From assembly GCA_013396655.1 (NCBI GenBank), contig WBMV01002870.1, positions 74,450 to 138,449 on the forward strand: 64,000 nt of DNA, given 5' to 3'. The notes below the pieces were generated by a model. The model was not told the DNA's origin. It did no database searches and saw only the letters and a program-made list of their open reading frames with translations. Shown piece after piece: positions 1 through 8,270 of this stretch. The position numbers were made by a program, and so were the translations under genes. Source of the stretch: Campylorhamphus procurvoides (Eukaryota > Chordata > Aves > Passeriformes > Dendrocolaptidae). Within the stretch, counting starts at the first letter, position 1. Each line of letters starts with the position of its first letter.

Positions 1-135
1 GCTCGGCGGGGTGGGGGGGGCGGAGGGGAAGCCACCGGGACTGCCCCCGCCCGCAGGGGGGTCCTGCCGACCAGCTTTGCCCCCGGCGGGGACGCGGGGC
101 GGGCGGGAGCATCCCCGCGGCGGCAGGCGGCTTAC
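1..135 (-). other. IRX4: IRX4 intron 2, 5' part (cut by window edge)
   Basis: Starts with the GTAAG donor at 135-131 and runs off the left end of the window. Very GC-rich and dense in CpG; with exon 2 it forms the right-hand part of a CpG island over the IRX4 5' body. Bases about 7-28 carry several closely spaced runs of three or more G on the plus strand, a possible G-quadruplex on the template side. Confidence 0.85.
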
Positions 136-387
136 CAAGGAGTAGAAGGCGGGAGCCTCGGTGCCGTAGGTCACGTAGTTTCCATAGCCCTGGGGCCCGG
201 CGTAGGGCCCGCCGTAGACCCCCAGGGCGGCGGCGGAGTTGAGCTCGTGGCGGGCGGTGGCGAGCAGGCGGCTCTCGTACACCGGGCAGTACACGGGGGT
301 CTGCGCGGAGGCGGCCGCCCCCGTCTCAGCCAGCGTCCGGCCGCTGGACTCGCAGCAGGTCGTCAGGGAGTTGGTGCTCATCAGGAA
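136..387 (-). CDS. IRX4: IRX4 coding exon 2 (codons 16-99)
   Basis: Second coding exon of the Iroquois homeobox transcription factor IRX4, a nuclear DNA-binding regulator known for ventricle-specific expression in the developing heart. Read on the minus strand, a pyrimidine stretch ending in CAG (390-388) precedes the exon and a GTAAG donor (135-131) follows it. The 252 bases give 84 open codons in phase 0. The peptide begins FLMSTNSLTTCCES, has the stretch PVYESRLLATARHELNSAA, then GVYGGPYAGPQGYGNYVTYG, and ends with FYSL. From memory of the family, this N-terminal region is diagnostic of IRX4; IRX1, 2, 3 and 5 differ strongly here and IRX6 only partly resembles it. No homeobox is present in this exon: the TALE homeodomain and IRO box are expected in the next exons, left of the window. 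GC content and CpG density are far higher than in the desert to the right. Confidence 0.95.
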
Positions 388-1319
388 CTGGAGGGAAAGA
401 GAGCGGTGCTGAGGGCGGGGTAGGGGGAACTTCCCGAAGTGTAACGAAGTTTGAGTTCGGTTGGTTTTGCGTCGTGTGGTTTTGGTGGGTTTTTTGTTTG
501 GGATTTTTTTTTTTTAATGAAGTCTCAGCTTTGGGGTGTCGCCCGTCCTCCTCCCTCCCCTTCAGTGTTTTACTTCAGTCATGATAGAAACGCTCTGAAG
601 AAACGCAGAAGTACAAGTATTTTATCAGGCTTGCTTTTTTTTTTTTAAAAAAAAAGACCCCACAACAACAACCAAACGCCCTGTGACTGCGGGCATTTAA
701 TCCTCTGTAATGCATTCCTCCGGCCCTCTGCATTTAAAAGCTAACTTTTCTGGGGTGTTCTTACAAGACTGGGGTTTACACCGGTTTTCTCCTCTTGCAG
801 CACAATGCTTCCCATCTGCGACTTTAAACCTTTTTTTCGAAGTCACTCATGCATATTTATTTCGACTGCAGATTTGTAGCAGCCACGCACGCATGTGTTA
901 TTAACCTGATGGTTTAGAATATCCCATTCTGTTTGTACGGGCCGGACCTCTCTACGTCCATGTTTAATTGTTAAACTGTGAATTTAATCATGAAAGATAT
1001 AATAAAAAAAAGAAACGGAAAGAAGGGAGGGAGCAGCTGGGGGTTGGGGAATCTTGAGCCCCCCTTTTCACCTCCTTCGTCTCTGCAATCCTCCCCCACG
1101 CGTCATTATTACCCCCAAACACCCTAAATCCGGCATGTTTCTTCCCATTTGAAATCGGAACGCGACATAAAACTTGGGCATCTTGGAAAGCTGTGAAGCG
1201 AGCAGCCGCTCTGCCGCTGCCGCATGCGGGAGAGGATTCCTGCCGCCCTCAGCCCGGACGGAAGGCATCGATAAGGACTGAAATTCAATCAATTAACGTC
1301 GGTAGGCAAATAGTCTTAC
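388..1319 (-). other. IRX4: IRX4 intron 1
   Basis: A 932-bp GT-AG intron between the two coding exons (GTAAGA donor at 1319, CAG acceptor at 388). The exon-2 side is still GC-rich. The middle (about 470-1060) is T- and A-rich with homopolymer runs near 505 and 638-655. Short open frames here have no recognisable content. No repeat element was recognised. Confidence 0.9.
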
Positions 1320-1364
1320 CTGGGGTGCAGAGGAGTAAGGGTAGCCAAACTGAGGATAGGACAT
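1320..1364 (-). CDS. IRX4: IRX4 coding exon 1 (codons 1-15, start codon)
   Basis: First coding exon of IRX4. On the minus strand an ATG at 1364-1362 opens 15 codons reading MSYPQFGYPYSSAPQ, ending at a CAG|GTAAGA donor (intron starts at 1319). The frame joins exon 2 exactly in phase 0. MSYPQ/MSFPQ is the usual start of Iroquois proteins, and FGYPYSSAPQ is the IRX4 form. This ATG is chosen because the peptide begins exactly as the family does. The bases just upstream (CTGTACC before ATG) are only a moderate initiation context. A pyrimidine-rich run ending in TAG at 1387-1386 could be a 3' splice site for an upstream untranslated exon. Otherwise the exon starts at a TSS between about 1385 and 1460. 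Confidence 0.93.
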
Positions 1365-1500
1365 GGTACAGAGGCTCCCAGTTATCTAGAAACAAGGCGA
1401 GACGTCTGATCTGCACGCTATTGCAGCCTGGATCTGCTCTGTTCTACCAATTGATTGGTAACCACAGGTCCCTAGATGCTTATAGGACGAAGCAGAAAAG
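1365..1500 (-). promoter_or_regulatory. IRX4: Putative IRX4 proximal promoter / 5'UTR
   Basis: Immediately upstream of the IRX4 start codon. On the minus strand a TATA-like TATAAG lies at 1484-1479, which would place a TSS near 1450-1455 and give a 5'UTR of roughly 85-90 bases. A perfect inverted repeat ACCAAT-TG-ATTGGT (1446-1459) puts two CCAAT boxes face to face. If CCAAT acts at its usual distance, the TSS would be nearer 1385. These readings conflict, and a third is that this exon is internal (acceptor-like TAG at 1387-1386). The motifs are seen; the role is inferred. CAGE or 5' RNA-seq would settle it. Confidence 0.5.
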
Positions 1501-1602
1501 CACATTTAATTTATTTACATGAAAACTTAAACCTTTTTTTGCCCCCTTTAAATATATACAGTAATTTAAGCAACTTTCTCGCCACGAAACAGAAATAATT
1601 GT

Positions 1603-1610
1603 TACATGTA
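1603..1610. promoter_or_regulatory. TACATGTA palindrome, Iroquois-type binding site
   Basis: Perfect 8-bp palindrome about 240 bp upstream of the IRX4 ATG. Protein-binding-array work reported TACATGTA-like sites for Irx homeodomains, so this may be an auto- or cross-regulatory site. The motif is short and also occurs by chance elsewhere in the window (for example within 61875-61884). Confidence 0.35.
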
Positions 1611-1740
1611 GGCTCCAAGGCTTGCATACATGACGGCTGAAAAACATACTTTGGCACCCACAGAAAAATAAAAGGTGGGGAGAAGAAAAGTGACACAAAT
1701 ACATCAGATCACAAGCACGTTGTTTTAAAAGTCGAGCTTC

Positions 1741-1748
1741 TGACGTCA
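1741..1748. promoter_or_regulatory. Full palindromic cAMP response element (TGACGTCA)
   Basis: An exact consensus CRE, the binding site of CREB/ATF bZIP dimers, 377 bp upstream of the IRX4 ATG. Because it contains a CpG it is rare in AT-rich bird DNA, and its promoter-proximal position makes function plausible. Confidence 0.5.
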
Positions 1749-1989
1749 CGCAAAACCTATTCAAATTAACCTGCCTGTAAGTTTAACACTCATTTTCGGG
1801 AACCTTTCCCCTGGCGTGGAAAATAGACTCTCCTGCACCGCTTTCAGCCTGCCTAACAAGGGCAAAAGTTTGGGAAGCTCTCCGGCAGCGTCAACGCCTG
1901 CTTGCAACATTTATATATATTTCTGCGGGCAAGGGAAGGAAATGAATGTTTTTAATCTGAAGGATCAATGTTGTATCAGCTAAGGTTTT

Positions 1990-2165
1990 TCCCCACCCTT
2001 CTTAGTCCCTGAAAGGCTAGTAAGCACTTTTAATTAGAAATTAATTAATGAGCAGCTGCTTCTTCCCACCCCACAGTAATAATTAGTCTCAATTACAAAC
2101 AAGACATATGAAGGGACACACGACTGAGTCTTCATTTAAGATTTAATCAACAGTTAAAATTAGTG
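1990..2165. promoter_or_regulatory. Candidate upstream enhancer with homeodomain sites and E-box
   Basis: A dense run of TAATTA/AATTAA homeodomain-type motifs around 2029-2098 surrounds a CAGCTG E-box (2053-2058). Further ATTTAAT and AATTAG motifs follow to 2165. This composition is typical of conserved non-coding elements next to Iroquois genes. Conservation itself was not tested. Confidence 0.35.
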
Positions 2166-2639
2166 CTAACGTTGACAATAAAGCACATGGTAAGCAATCC
2201 TGCTTTTCTTTTCGGCTTTTATTCCAGACGTGTGATTACAGGTAGAAAACCCTACAAGCCCCTGCCGGGGAATGATGGAAAAGATGTGACTTTTCACGTT
2301 AAAACGTCTTTGATCCCACTTCAGACCTCCAACAACCCCTTCTACCCAGTCCATCCCACCGCTGCCATCAGTCTCCCTACCCTCTGGGGGTCTGGGACCC
2401 CCCCACACACAAGCAGGCAGCATCCCCTTCTGCTTCACCCTCGGAGGGAGCAGGAACAGTCCGTCGGATAAAGATGCTGGCTGCCCCAGCATCTCCTCCC
2501 GGACGGCCGGTACCACCGAGTCAGGGCGAGAAGGCAGCCCCCGGGAGGATGGAGGAAGCAGAGGAGTCAGCTCCTAGGCTGAAGCTGGGCTGCTGCTGCA
2601 GTTGAACGCTGCTCCGTGGTGTGCAGACTTGCTCAGAGA
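2166..2639. other. Non-coding stretch, moderately GC-rich, no call
   Basis: C-rich on the plus strand from about 2300 to 2480. Open frames on both strands overlap here with no recognisable protein content. No repeat or RNA gene seen. Confidence 0.5.
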
Positions 2640-3180
2640 GATTCCTGGGTTCAGACATGTGAATAGCCCCAGGGTCACACTCTAATTAATGATGATGTTC
2701 TCTTCTTCTCCCCAGCTGGAAGACTGCCTCCCAGAAACGAATCTGCCCACACTGACAGCTCGATTGAGGGTGATTGATGACTATCTGGAGACCACAGTAC
2801 ACATAATATAATATCTGATGCGTAATTGCTTTAATTTACAGATGAAAATACTAGTTCTCAGATTGAGTTAGACTACAACAAGAGGCGTTTTATGGCGCTT
2901 TAGAGTGTTTGCAAATAAAATATATCAGATACAGTACATGCAAATTATTCTGACAGCTCAGTATCTGTAGCCTGGAGAAACGTATAAAGAAAGGGAATCA
3001 AATGACATAAATAATCTGTTTGGAATTCTGTATTGATTTTTGGAGAGGAAGAAAGTGCTTTTTCTTTTCTCACCTGAAATGCTAATTTCCTTTTCTTTTT
3101 GGGAATATCAATAACTTTGTTAATGAGTTTCTTTTACAGAAACGCTTCTATATTCCTCCTGCTGCATTATACGCCTGTGC
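2640..3180. promoter_or_regulatory. Candidate conserved regulatory element with octamer and HOX/CDX-like motifs
   Basis: AT-rich, repeat-free block containing TAATTAATGATG near 2685, a HOX/CDX-like TTTTATGGCG near 2889 and an exact octamer ATGCAAAT (2938-2945, POU factor site). The motif mix and lack of coding potential suggest an enhancer about 1.3-1.8 kb upstream of the IRX4 ATG. This is inference only. Confidence 0.35.
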
Positions 3181-3910
3181 TGCCAGGATATAATGTTACT
3201 TTTAGCCACTCTTTATGAGCAGCTTCTTTCTGTGCGACGTGCTGACTTGCTATGGCATTGTTTGGGAAGAAAAGACACCCAGTGTTTACACAATGGTCTG
3301 CACGCAGTGTTCGGGCTGCTCCCCCTGCCTCCTGTGCCCATTGCGCTGGGGGATGTTTGTTTAAGCTCCGGAGTAAAACTCACCGGTGCTAGGAAAGAAA
3401 ATAGTTGCACTTATCTCAAGAGCGGTTCGGTGTAAAGAACTATAATTAGCTGGGAGAGCTGGAGAACTGCATGAAGAAGTCCTCCTAGTTTTCCACGCTA
3501 CAGTTGGGGAAATGTCCTAGTGTTGTGGATTTTGGTTGTTTTTATTCCCTCTCCTTTGATAATACTGAAGATGTCAACTCTGCAGTGGGCCACAAAACAC
3601 TACAGGTTTTGATATTTAGATGAGTATTAAACTTTAAAATACATGGAGAAATTCAATATTTATAGTCCTTGTCTATTTATAAATCACAGTTCTCTTTCAC
3701 TGTGCCATGCCAATACTCTGATGTTCATTTTTGCCCTGAACTTTCCCGTATTAATCATGATAATTATTTGTCATTTTCCTTTGCAGTCTGCCTACTCTAT
3801 TACTTTACCCCTGGTCAGTTTTGTGTCAGTTCCAATCTGTATTCCCTAGAAAGCAGTTATTAAAAAAACCCCACCAAAACAAACAAACAGAAAGAAAAAG
3901 TGACAAGAAA

Positions 3911-3944
3911 ACTTAATAACCCTAAGCACTTAATAACCTTAAAC
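3911..3944. repeat. 17-bp tandem duplication
   Basis: ACTTAATAACCCTAAGC is followed directly by ACTTAATAACCTTAAAC: two copies differing at two positions. Confidence 0.8.
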
Positions 3945-5261
3945 ACTAAAAGCTGACATTACGTCCTCCCCTACTGTTGGATGTCTTGTTTCACCTACAG
4001 TCCACAAATAATGGCTCTTTGTTGATAAAAAATTCAACACAATTACATTTCATCTTGAATTTTTGGTGCCAGAGCACAAACATGCATTAAGCCCCACAAT
4101 GATTTAAAATAACCTTAGTGGTTCTTGCACATAAACAACATAACACTGTTCAAATCCAAGCAAAGACGCTTAATGCTGTGGGCTATATCCTTAAGCATTT
4201 GGAAAATGTAAGTCTTTGCTGTGCAGTAAAAATTGATCCTTGTCAAAGCCCCTTTCCCGTAAAAAGCAGTTAACAGCTTTTGAGAAAGAGAAACACACAC
4301 TGTTTTCTCCAAAGTTTGAGCAAGGAAAACCATCACGATCAATAGGAAACACTGGAGAGTTCCCTTCTGGTCAGAGCCAGCCTGCACACACAGGCAAGCA
4401 GGTTTTTCCCATCCAAAGCCCAACCAGGTCTCTCTCCCAGGACTATGTGTTTCATCTCTGAGAACCTGGAGCCAACGCTCATACAAGTTTTATTGTAAAA
4501 GCATGGAATGAGAAGGAAGCGCTGTGATGCTGGAACAGGCCACAGCAGGTAAAACAGAACCTCTTCAGGACTCACGCTTTGATGGACGTCTTCAGGGACA
4601 TGATCTAGAGACAGTTAATGCAGCTACATTTACTATCTGTGTTTTCATCTCCTTCTCTTTTGGAGGGGTTGTTGCCACTCCTGGAAATATTTCAGCAGCG
4701 GAATTTGCTTATGGGCTAAACAGACTTTAGAAAGCTCTTTCAGTCGAGTTTGATTTGTTTTCATGTTACAGATTTAAAGCAACATTGACACCACCTGACA
4801 AACACTGTGAAGCTCTACATGTTGCCCATTTGGAATCTGACATGGAACCAAGGGCAGTCTACACCATTTTCAAGTAGAGTACCTCATAAACTCGCTTTAA
4901 ATACGTGCTTTTTTTTTTGCCCCCTGAGCCCATTTGAGGTGTAACTGCACATCCTTCACTCTGAAATGAGCCGATGCTGCCAACCTGCATAAACCCATGC
5001 CATGGCTTGGGATCGGCAGAGCCCTGATGACCAACAGAATAGTTGCATAAGAAGGAGCCGCTAACTAATTTACTCAGATTACAACTACAGGTAAAATCAG
5101 TTGTTCAAAGCTATCCATTTGAATGCTTTCGTTTTGTAAGTCTTCAATCCTCTTGGCAAACAATCTAGATTAAAGCAGAAAGGCCTCACATGATCATTCT
5201 GTTCTTTGTATTTATTAACTTTTCACACTTAAGAACTAGAGCCAACACTTTCTCCCTCTCC

Positions 5262-5306
5262 TACACACACACACATACACAGACACTCACAGACACACAC
5301 ATACAA
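5262..5306. repeat. (CA)n microsatellite, interrupted
   Basis: ACACACAC blocks broken by ATAC, AGAC and CTC; likely length-variable. Confidence 0.85.
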
Positions 5307-5644
5307 AACTTTTCATCAAAAGAAGCAAACGTTGCAACCTGAGCAGCTACTCTATGGCTATAGATGAACCCTACAACATGCCCATGTTTACTTGCTAGAT
5401 GCAGAACATCGCAACTATGCTTTCACTAGCAAAGCAAAGATTATATAAGGTTTCCTTTCCCAGCTCCTGTACCCCCAATGCCGCAGACCCGCAGGCACTG
5501 AGGCACCAGCACCTTTGAGCTCTCCGGCAGCCGACAGCTTCAACTTATTTCCCTGCGACGGTAAAACTTTACTACTTGCAAGGTCAAATTCTACGCCTTT
5601 TAAAGTTCGCCTTAAAATCCAGAAAGTTTGACTCGGTACCTTAC

Positions 5645-5882
5645 CTTAGAGCTCGCTGAATATCATATCCACACCCCCTTCCCAAGAAATAATACACACA
5701 TGTTAAAATACATTTGCCCTCTGTCCTAGGTAAAGATTGCACAAAGCCAAATGATTCATCACAGATAGTTTCTCTTCCCTCCAGCAGTTCGTTTTCAGCT
5801 GCTTTGCTGCTGAAGCAGGCTCCGAAGGAGGGAGGGGGGGGAAATAAGCCCCACTGCTCCCCCCACCTCCTGCTTCTGTAGA
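5645..5882 (-). other. Possible alternative 5'UTR exon upstream of IRX4 (donor at 5645)
   Basis: On the minus strand, CTCTAAG|GTAAGG forms a strong-looking 5' splice site with the intron starting at 5644. The upstream limit is unknown; sequence to about 5882 is moderately GC-rich and then meets a CA microsatellite. If transcribed with IRX4, the exon could splice to the acceptor-like TAG at 1387-1386. Only the donor is seen in the sequence; the exon and its link to IRX4 are inferred. Confidence 0.25.
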
Positions 5883-5930
5883 GACACACACACACACATG
5901 CACACAAACATACACACACACACACACACA
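5883..5930. repeat. (CA)n microsatellite, interrupted
   Basis: Two (AC)n tracts separated by short ATGC and AAACAT interruptions. On the minus strand it encodes a spurious Cys-Val repeat. Confidence 0.9.
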
Positions 5931-5964
5931 AGCATCATCCCCAAAAGAAGTAGAAATTTTTTAC

Positions 5965-6150
5965 CTGTGATCACGACGGGCTTCGGCTAAAACCTGGTAG
6001 CGATGGCTGTGCCATGGCAGGGCTTCTCTCCTCTGGTCTGCGCTGGCTGGCGTGGCAGGGAGCTGCGGGGAGCTAACGCAGACATGTCTCAGTGCGCGGT
6101 ACCTGCGCGGCGCGGCACGGAGCCTTCGGTCCCCAGGCGCCACAGCCACT
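5965..6150 (-). other. Possible upstream first exon of IRX4 (donor at 5965)
   Basis: A minus-strand donor ATCACAG|GTAAAAAA ends a locally CpG-rich block (about 5975-6145). This is the structure expected of a non-coding first exon fed by a CpG promoter, 4.6 kb upstream of the coding start. It contains no long open frame in the IRX4 direction that continues into exon 1. Support is a splice-site match plus composition, so treat it as a hypothesis. Confidence 0.3.
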
Positions 6151-6169
6151 TCACTAACCCCCTGTACCA

Positions 6170-6470
6170 GTGACGCTCAAGTGAATAGTTCCACTGATCA
6201 CACTCTTTCCTACTGATTAACACTTTCCAACACGACCAGGCATTCCACTTCCAACTTTTCCCGTTTTAAAACAGAAGCAGCCAGCGCCGCTTGCTTCCGT
6301 GGGTTATAAACGCCGTCTGGGGCGTGGGGGACACCATAATTAATAGCAGGTTAGTAAAATTAGTGCTGCCACTCCAATTGTTGTCCTTGTTGCCAACAAT
6401 AATTGCATTGATTCTGGAAGGACACGAATGTCCTCCATTTAACCTAATGATCTGCGGGTTGCACACGCTG
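6170..6470. promoter_or_regulatory. Candidate regulatory element with paired SOX-like sites
   Basis: An AT-rich island inside CpG-rich flanks. It contains ATTAAT motifs near 6218 and 6340 and an inverted pair ATTGTTG (6377-6383) / CAACAAT (6394-6400), with a CCTTGTTG between them and AATTGCATTGATT just after. SOX proteins bind ATTGTT/AACAAT. Paired SOX half-sites in an upstream CpG domain fit an enhancer or alternative promoter. Not tested for conservation. Confidence 0.4.
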
Positions 6471-6559
6471 TACGGCAGCCGTGGCGGTGATTAACTGCGG
6501 GCACCTCCAAACTATCATTCATCTCCGCGAGTCACGACTGAAAGGCGCTAAACTTACAG

Positions 6560-7240
6560 GCAACTCTCCCTGCCTCTCTCGCCGTCTTTGTTTCCCTCCC
6601 GCTGGAGGAGGCGGGCTGGGACGTCGGCGTAGCCCTGCGCGCAGGAGACGGGCACCTGTACCTGTCCACCCTGCCGCCTCGGCTTTATTCATAGCCCGGG
6701 GGCAGCGCGACGGAGCCGGGAGCCGCCGGGGGCTGCCCGGGCCAGCGCCCCCCGACCGCGGGGAGGGGGCAAGGGGGGCGGCTCGGCAATGCCCGGCACC
6801 GGGACCCGCTCCCTGCAGCGCCCCCGGGGCCCGCTGCGCTGTCGCCGCCCGCGCTGGGCACAGCCCCGCAGGGGCTGCCCGCACACCGGGGCCTTCCTGC
6901 GGGGCGGGGAGGCGGGCAGGCGCCGGAGGCAGCCGCAAGCAGGTCGCGGCAGGAGCGCTTGCTCCCGTTTTGTCCTCTCCGTCCTCCTGCGCCCGTCGCT
7001 CCGACCGTCCCGCCCGGTCTCAGCCGCCTGCCACCACCACCGGCGCGCTGTCCTGCGGAGAAGTTATTCGGTCCCGGGGCTGGGCGAGCGGGCAGCGACC
7101 CCCCACTCCGAAATGCCTTTCCCGGTGTGCAGCCTCTCGCCACCCTCTCTTAGTGCCGGGCGCCCAGGCCCGCTGTCCGGGGCCGCGCAGCGCCCGGGAT
7201 CCCCGCGGGAGCCTGTGCATGCCAAGTTCCACGCGCGATG
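6560..7240. promoter_or_regulatory. CpG island 1 (upstream of IRX4)
   Basis: About 680 bp of very GC-rich, CpG-dense DNA. Long open frames on both strands (Arg/Pro/Ala-rich) are by-products of GC composition. A minus-strand GTAAGT donor sequence begins at 6557, so the island may drive a transcript towards IRX4. Several-kilobase clusters of CpG islands are typical of Polycomb-regulated developmental genes. Confidence 0.75.
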
Positions 7241-7829
7241 GGTACTTTCTTTTCTTAATTGTTTGTTCAGTGGGAAAAGGGACAAATCGGGATTGACAGA
7301 AGGGGGAGGAGTGATCAATATCATTCCTGTTTAAAGGCATGAGCCTGGGCAGACGTCTCAATAACACAGAGGAAGAGAAAAAGAAAGTATTATATCCTAC
7401 CTAATTAAGCGAAGACAAAGAGGTGTGGGGAGAAAGGTTCAGCAGAGGTGGGGCGGCAATGGGAATTTTTAATCCGGTGTCTTCCCACAGTAACCACCAA
7501 AGCTGAACAGTAACGTTAATAGGGAACATCTGTACATCGACAGATTTATTCTTGCCAGGGCTCTTTCATGCCTGTGTCATTTGCATGGCCCCGTGCTCGT
7601 AATGTTCGACACACGCAGCACCTTGTAGTGCAATGACAGGGTAAATCTGATGAATGTTGAAACCGGGAAATCCTACTCTCTTTCCCCTTTCTCCCTCCTC
7701 GGATTGCCCTTGTAGCTTCCAAGGCGGGGAAACCACATGGAGAAAGAAAACGTGAGCCTTCTCCCCATCTGCACTTGTAAACAGAAAGCCAATCAAGCAA
7801 CGAGCGTTTGCATTTTAAAGTGGAGTAAT
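7241..7829. other. AT-richer spacer between two CpG islands
   Basis: No gene seen. It has TAATTAAG near 7401, TAACGTTAATAG near 7511 and, near 7789-7830, GCCAATCAAG followed by TTTGCATTTTAAAG. The last block (CCAAT plus octamer-like TTTGCAT) abuts the second CpG island and could be promoter-proximal. Confidence 0.35.
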
Positions 7830-8270
7830 AAACCCACAGGGACGTGGATTCCCTGGCTGCCCGCCCAGGGTTGTCTCCCGGCTGGCGGGACGAGGGCTGT
7901 GCGGCTCGGACACGGGTATCGCGCTGCTTCCCAGTCGCCCCATGGGACCCTTATGCTCTCCCCTGAATCCCCCGGGGGCATGGGAGGAGTGCGCGCTGCC
8001 CCCGTCCCGGCCCCGGACTTTTCCCTCGCTTCCCCCGGGGAGCCCGTCCCGCTGGCGCTGCCCCCAGGCTCCCGCCCCGGGCTGCCTCCGGGCCCGGCTG
8101 CTCGGCTGCTGGCAGACCCAGCTTGCAACGGGGCCGAGCCCCCCGGGATAGCCGTGTGCCTGCGGTGGGGAGCTGCCCCCGGGGGGACACCGCCGCCTGC
8201 CCCCGGGGATCCCGTCCAGCCTCCCGCCTGCCCTGCCGAGCCAGTGTTTTACAGAGCGGGAGGACGCTAT
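7830..8270. promoter_or_regulatory. CpG island 2
   Basis: About 440 bp of GC-rich DNA with many CpG and runs of C and G. Overlapping Pro/Gly/Ala-rich frames on both strands are composition artefacts. Possible start site of a non-coding transcript in either direction. Confidence 0.65.

Larger units (their letters stand above)
3181..5440. other. Intergenic, no gene recognised
   Basis: Mostly unique AT-rich DNA. It holds an A-rich simple stretch near 3858-3900, a 17-bp tandem duplication at 3911-3944 and a CA microsatellite near 5262-5306. Short open frames show no conserved-looking protein features. Confidence 0.5.

Noticed and set aside
5441..5565. Plus-strand promoter (TATATAAGG) with first exon and CG|GTAAAA donor
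   Set aside because: A single TATA-like match without further support; the donor context is weak. Kept out of the feature list.
5641..5931. Cys-Val repeat open frame
   Set aside because: Direct translation of the CA microsatellite.
6481..7296. 271-codon open frame, Arg/Pro/Ala-rich
   Set aside because: Lies wholly in a CpG island with equally long frames on the other strand and in other frames; no recognisable domain. GC composition removes stop codons.
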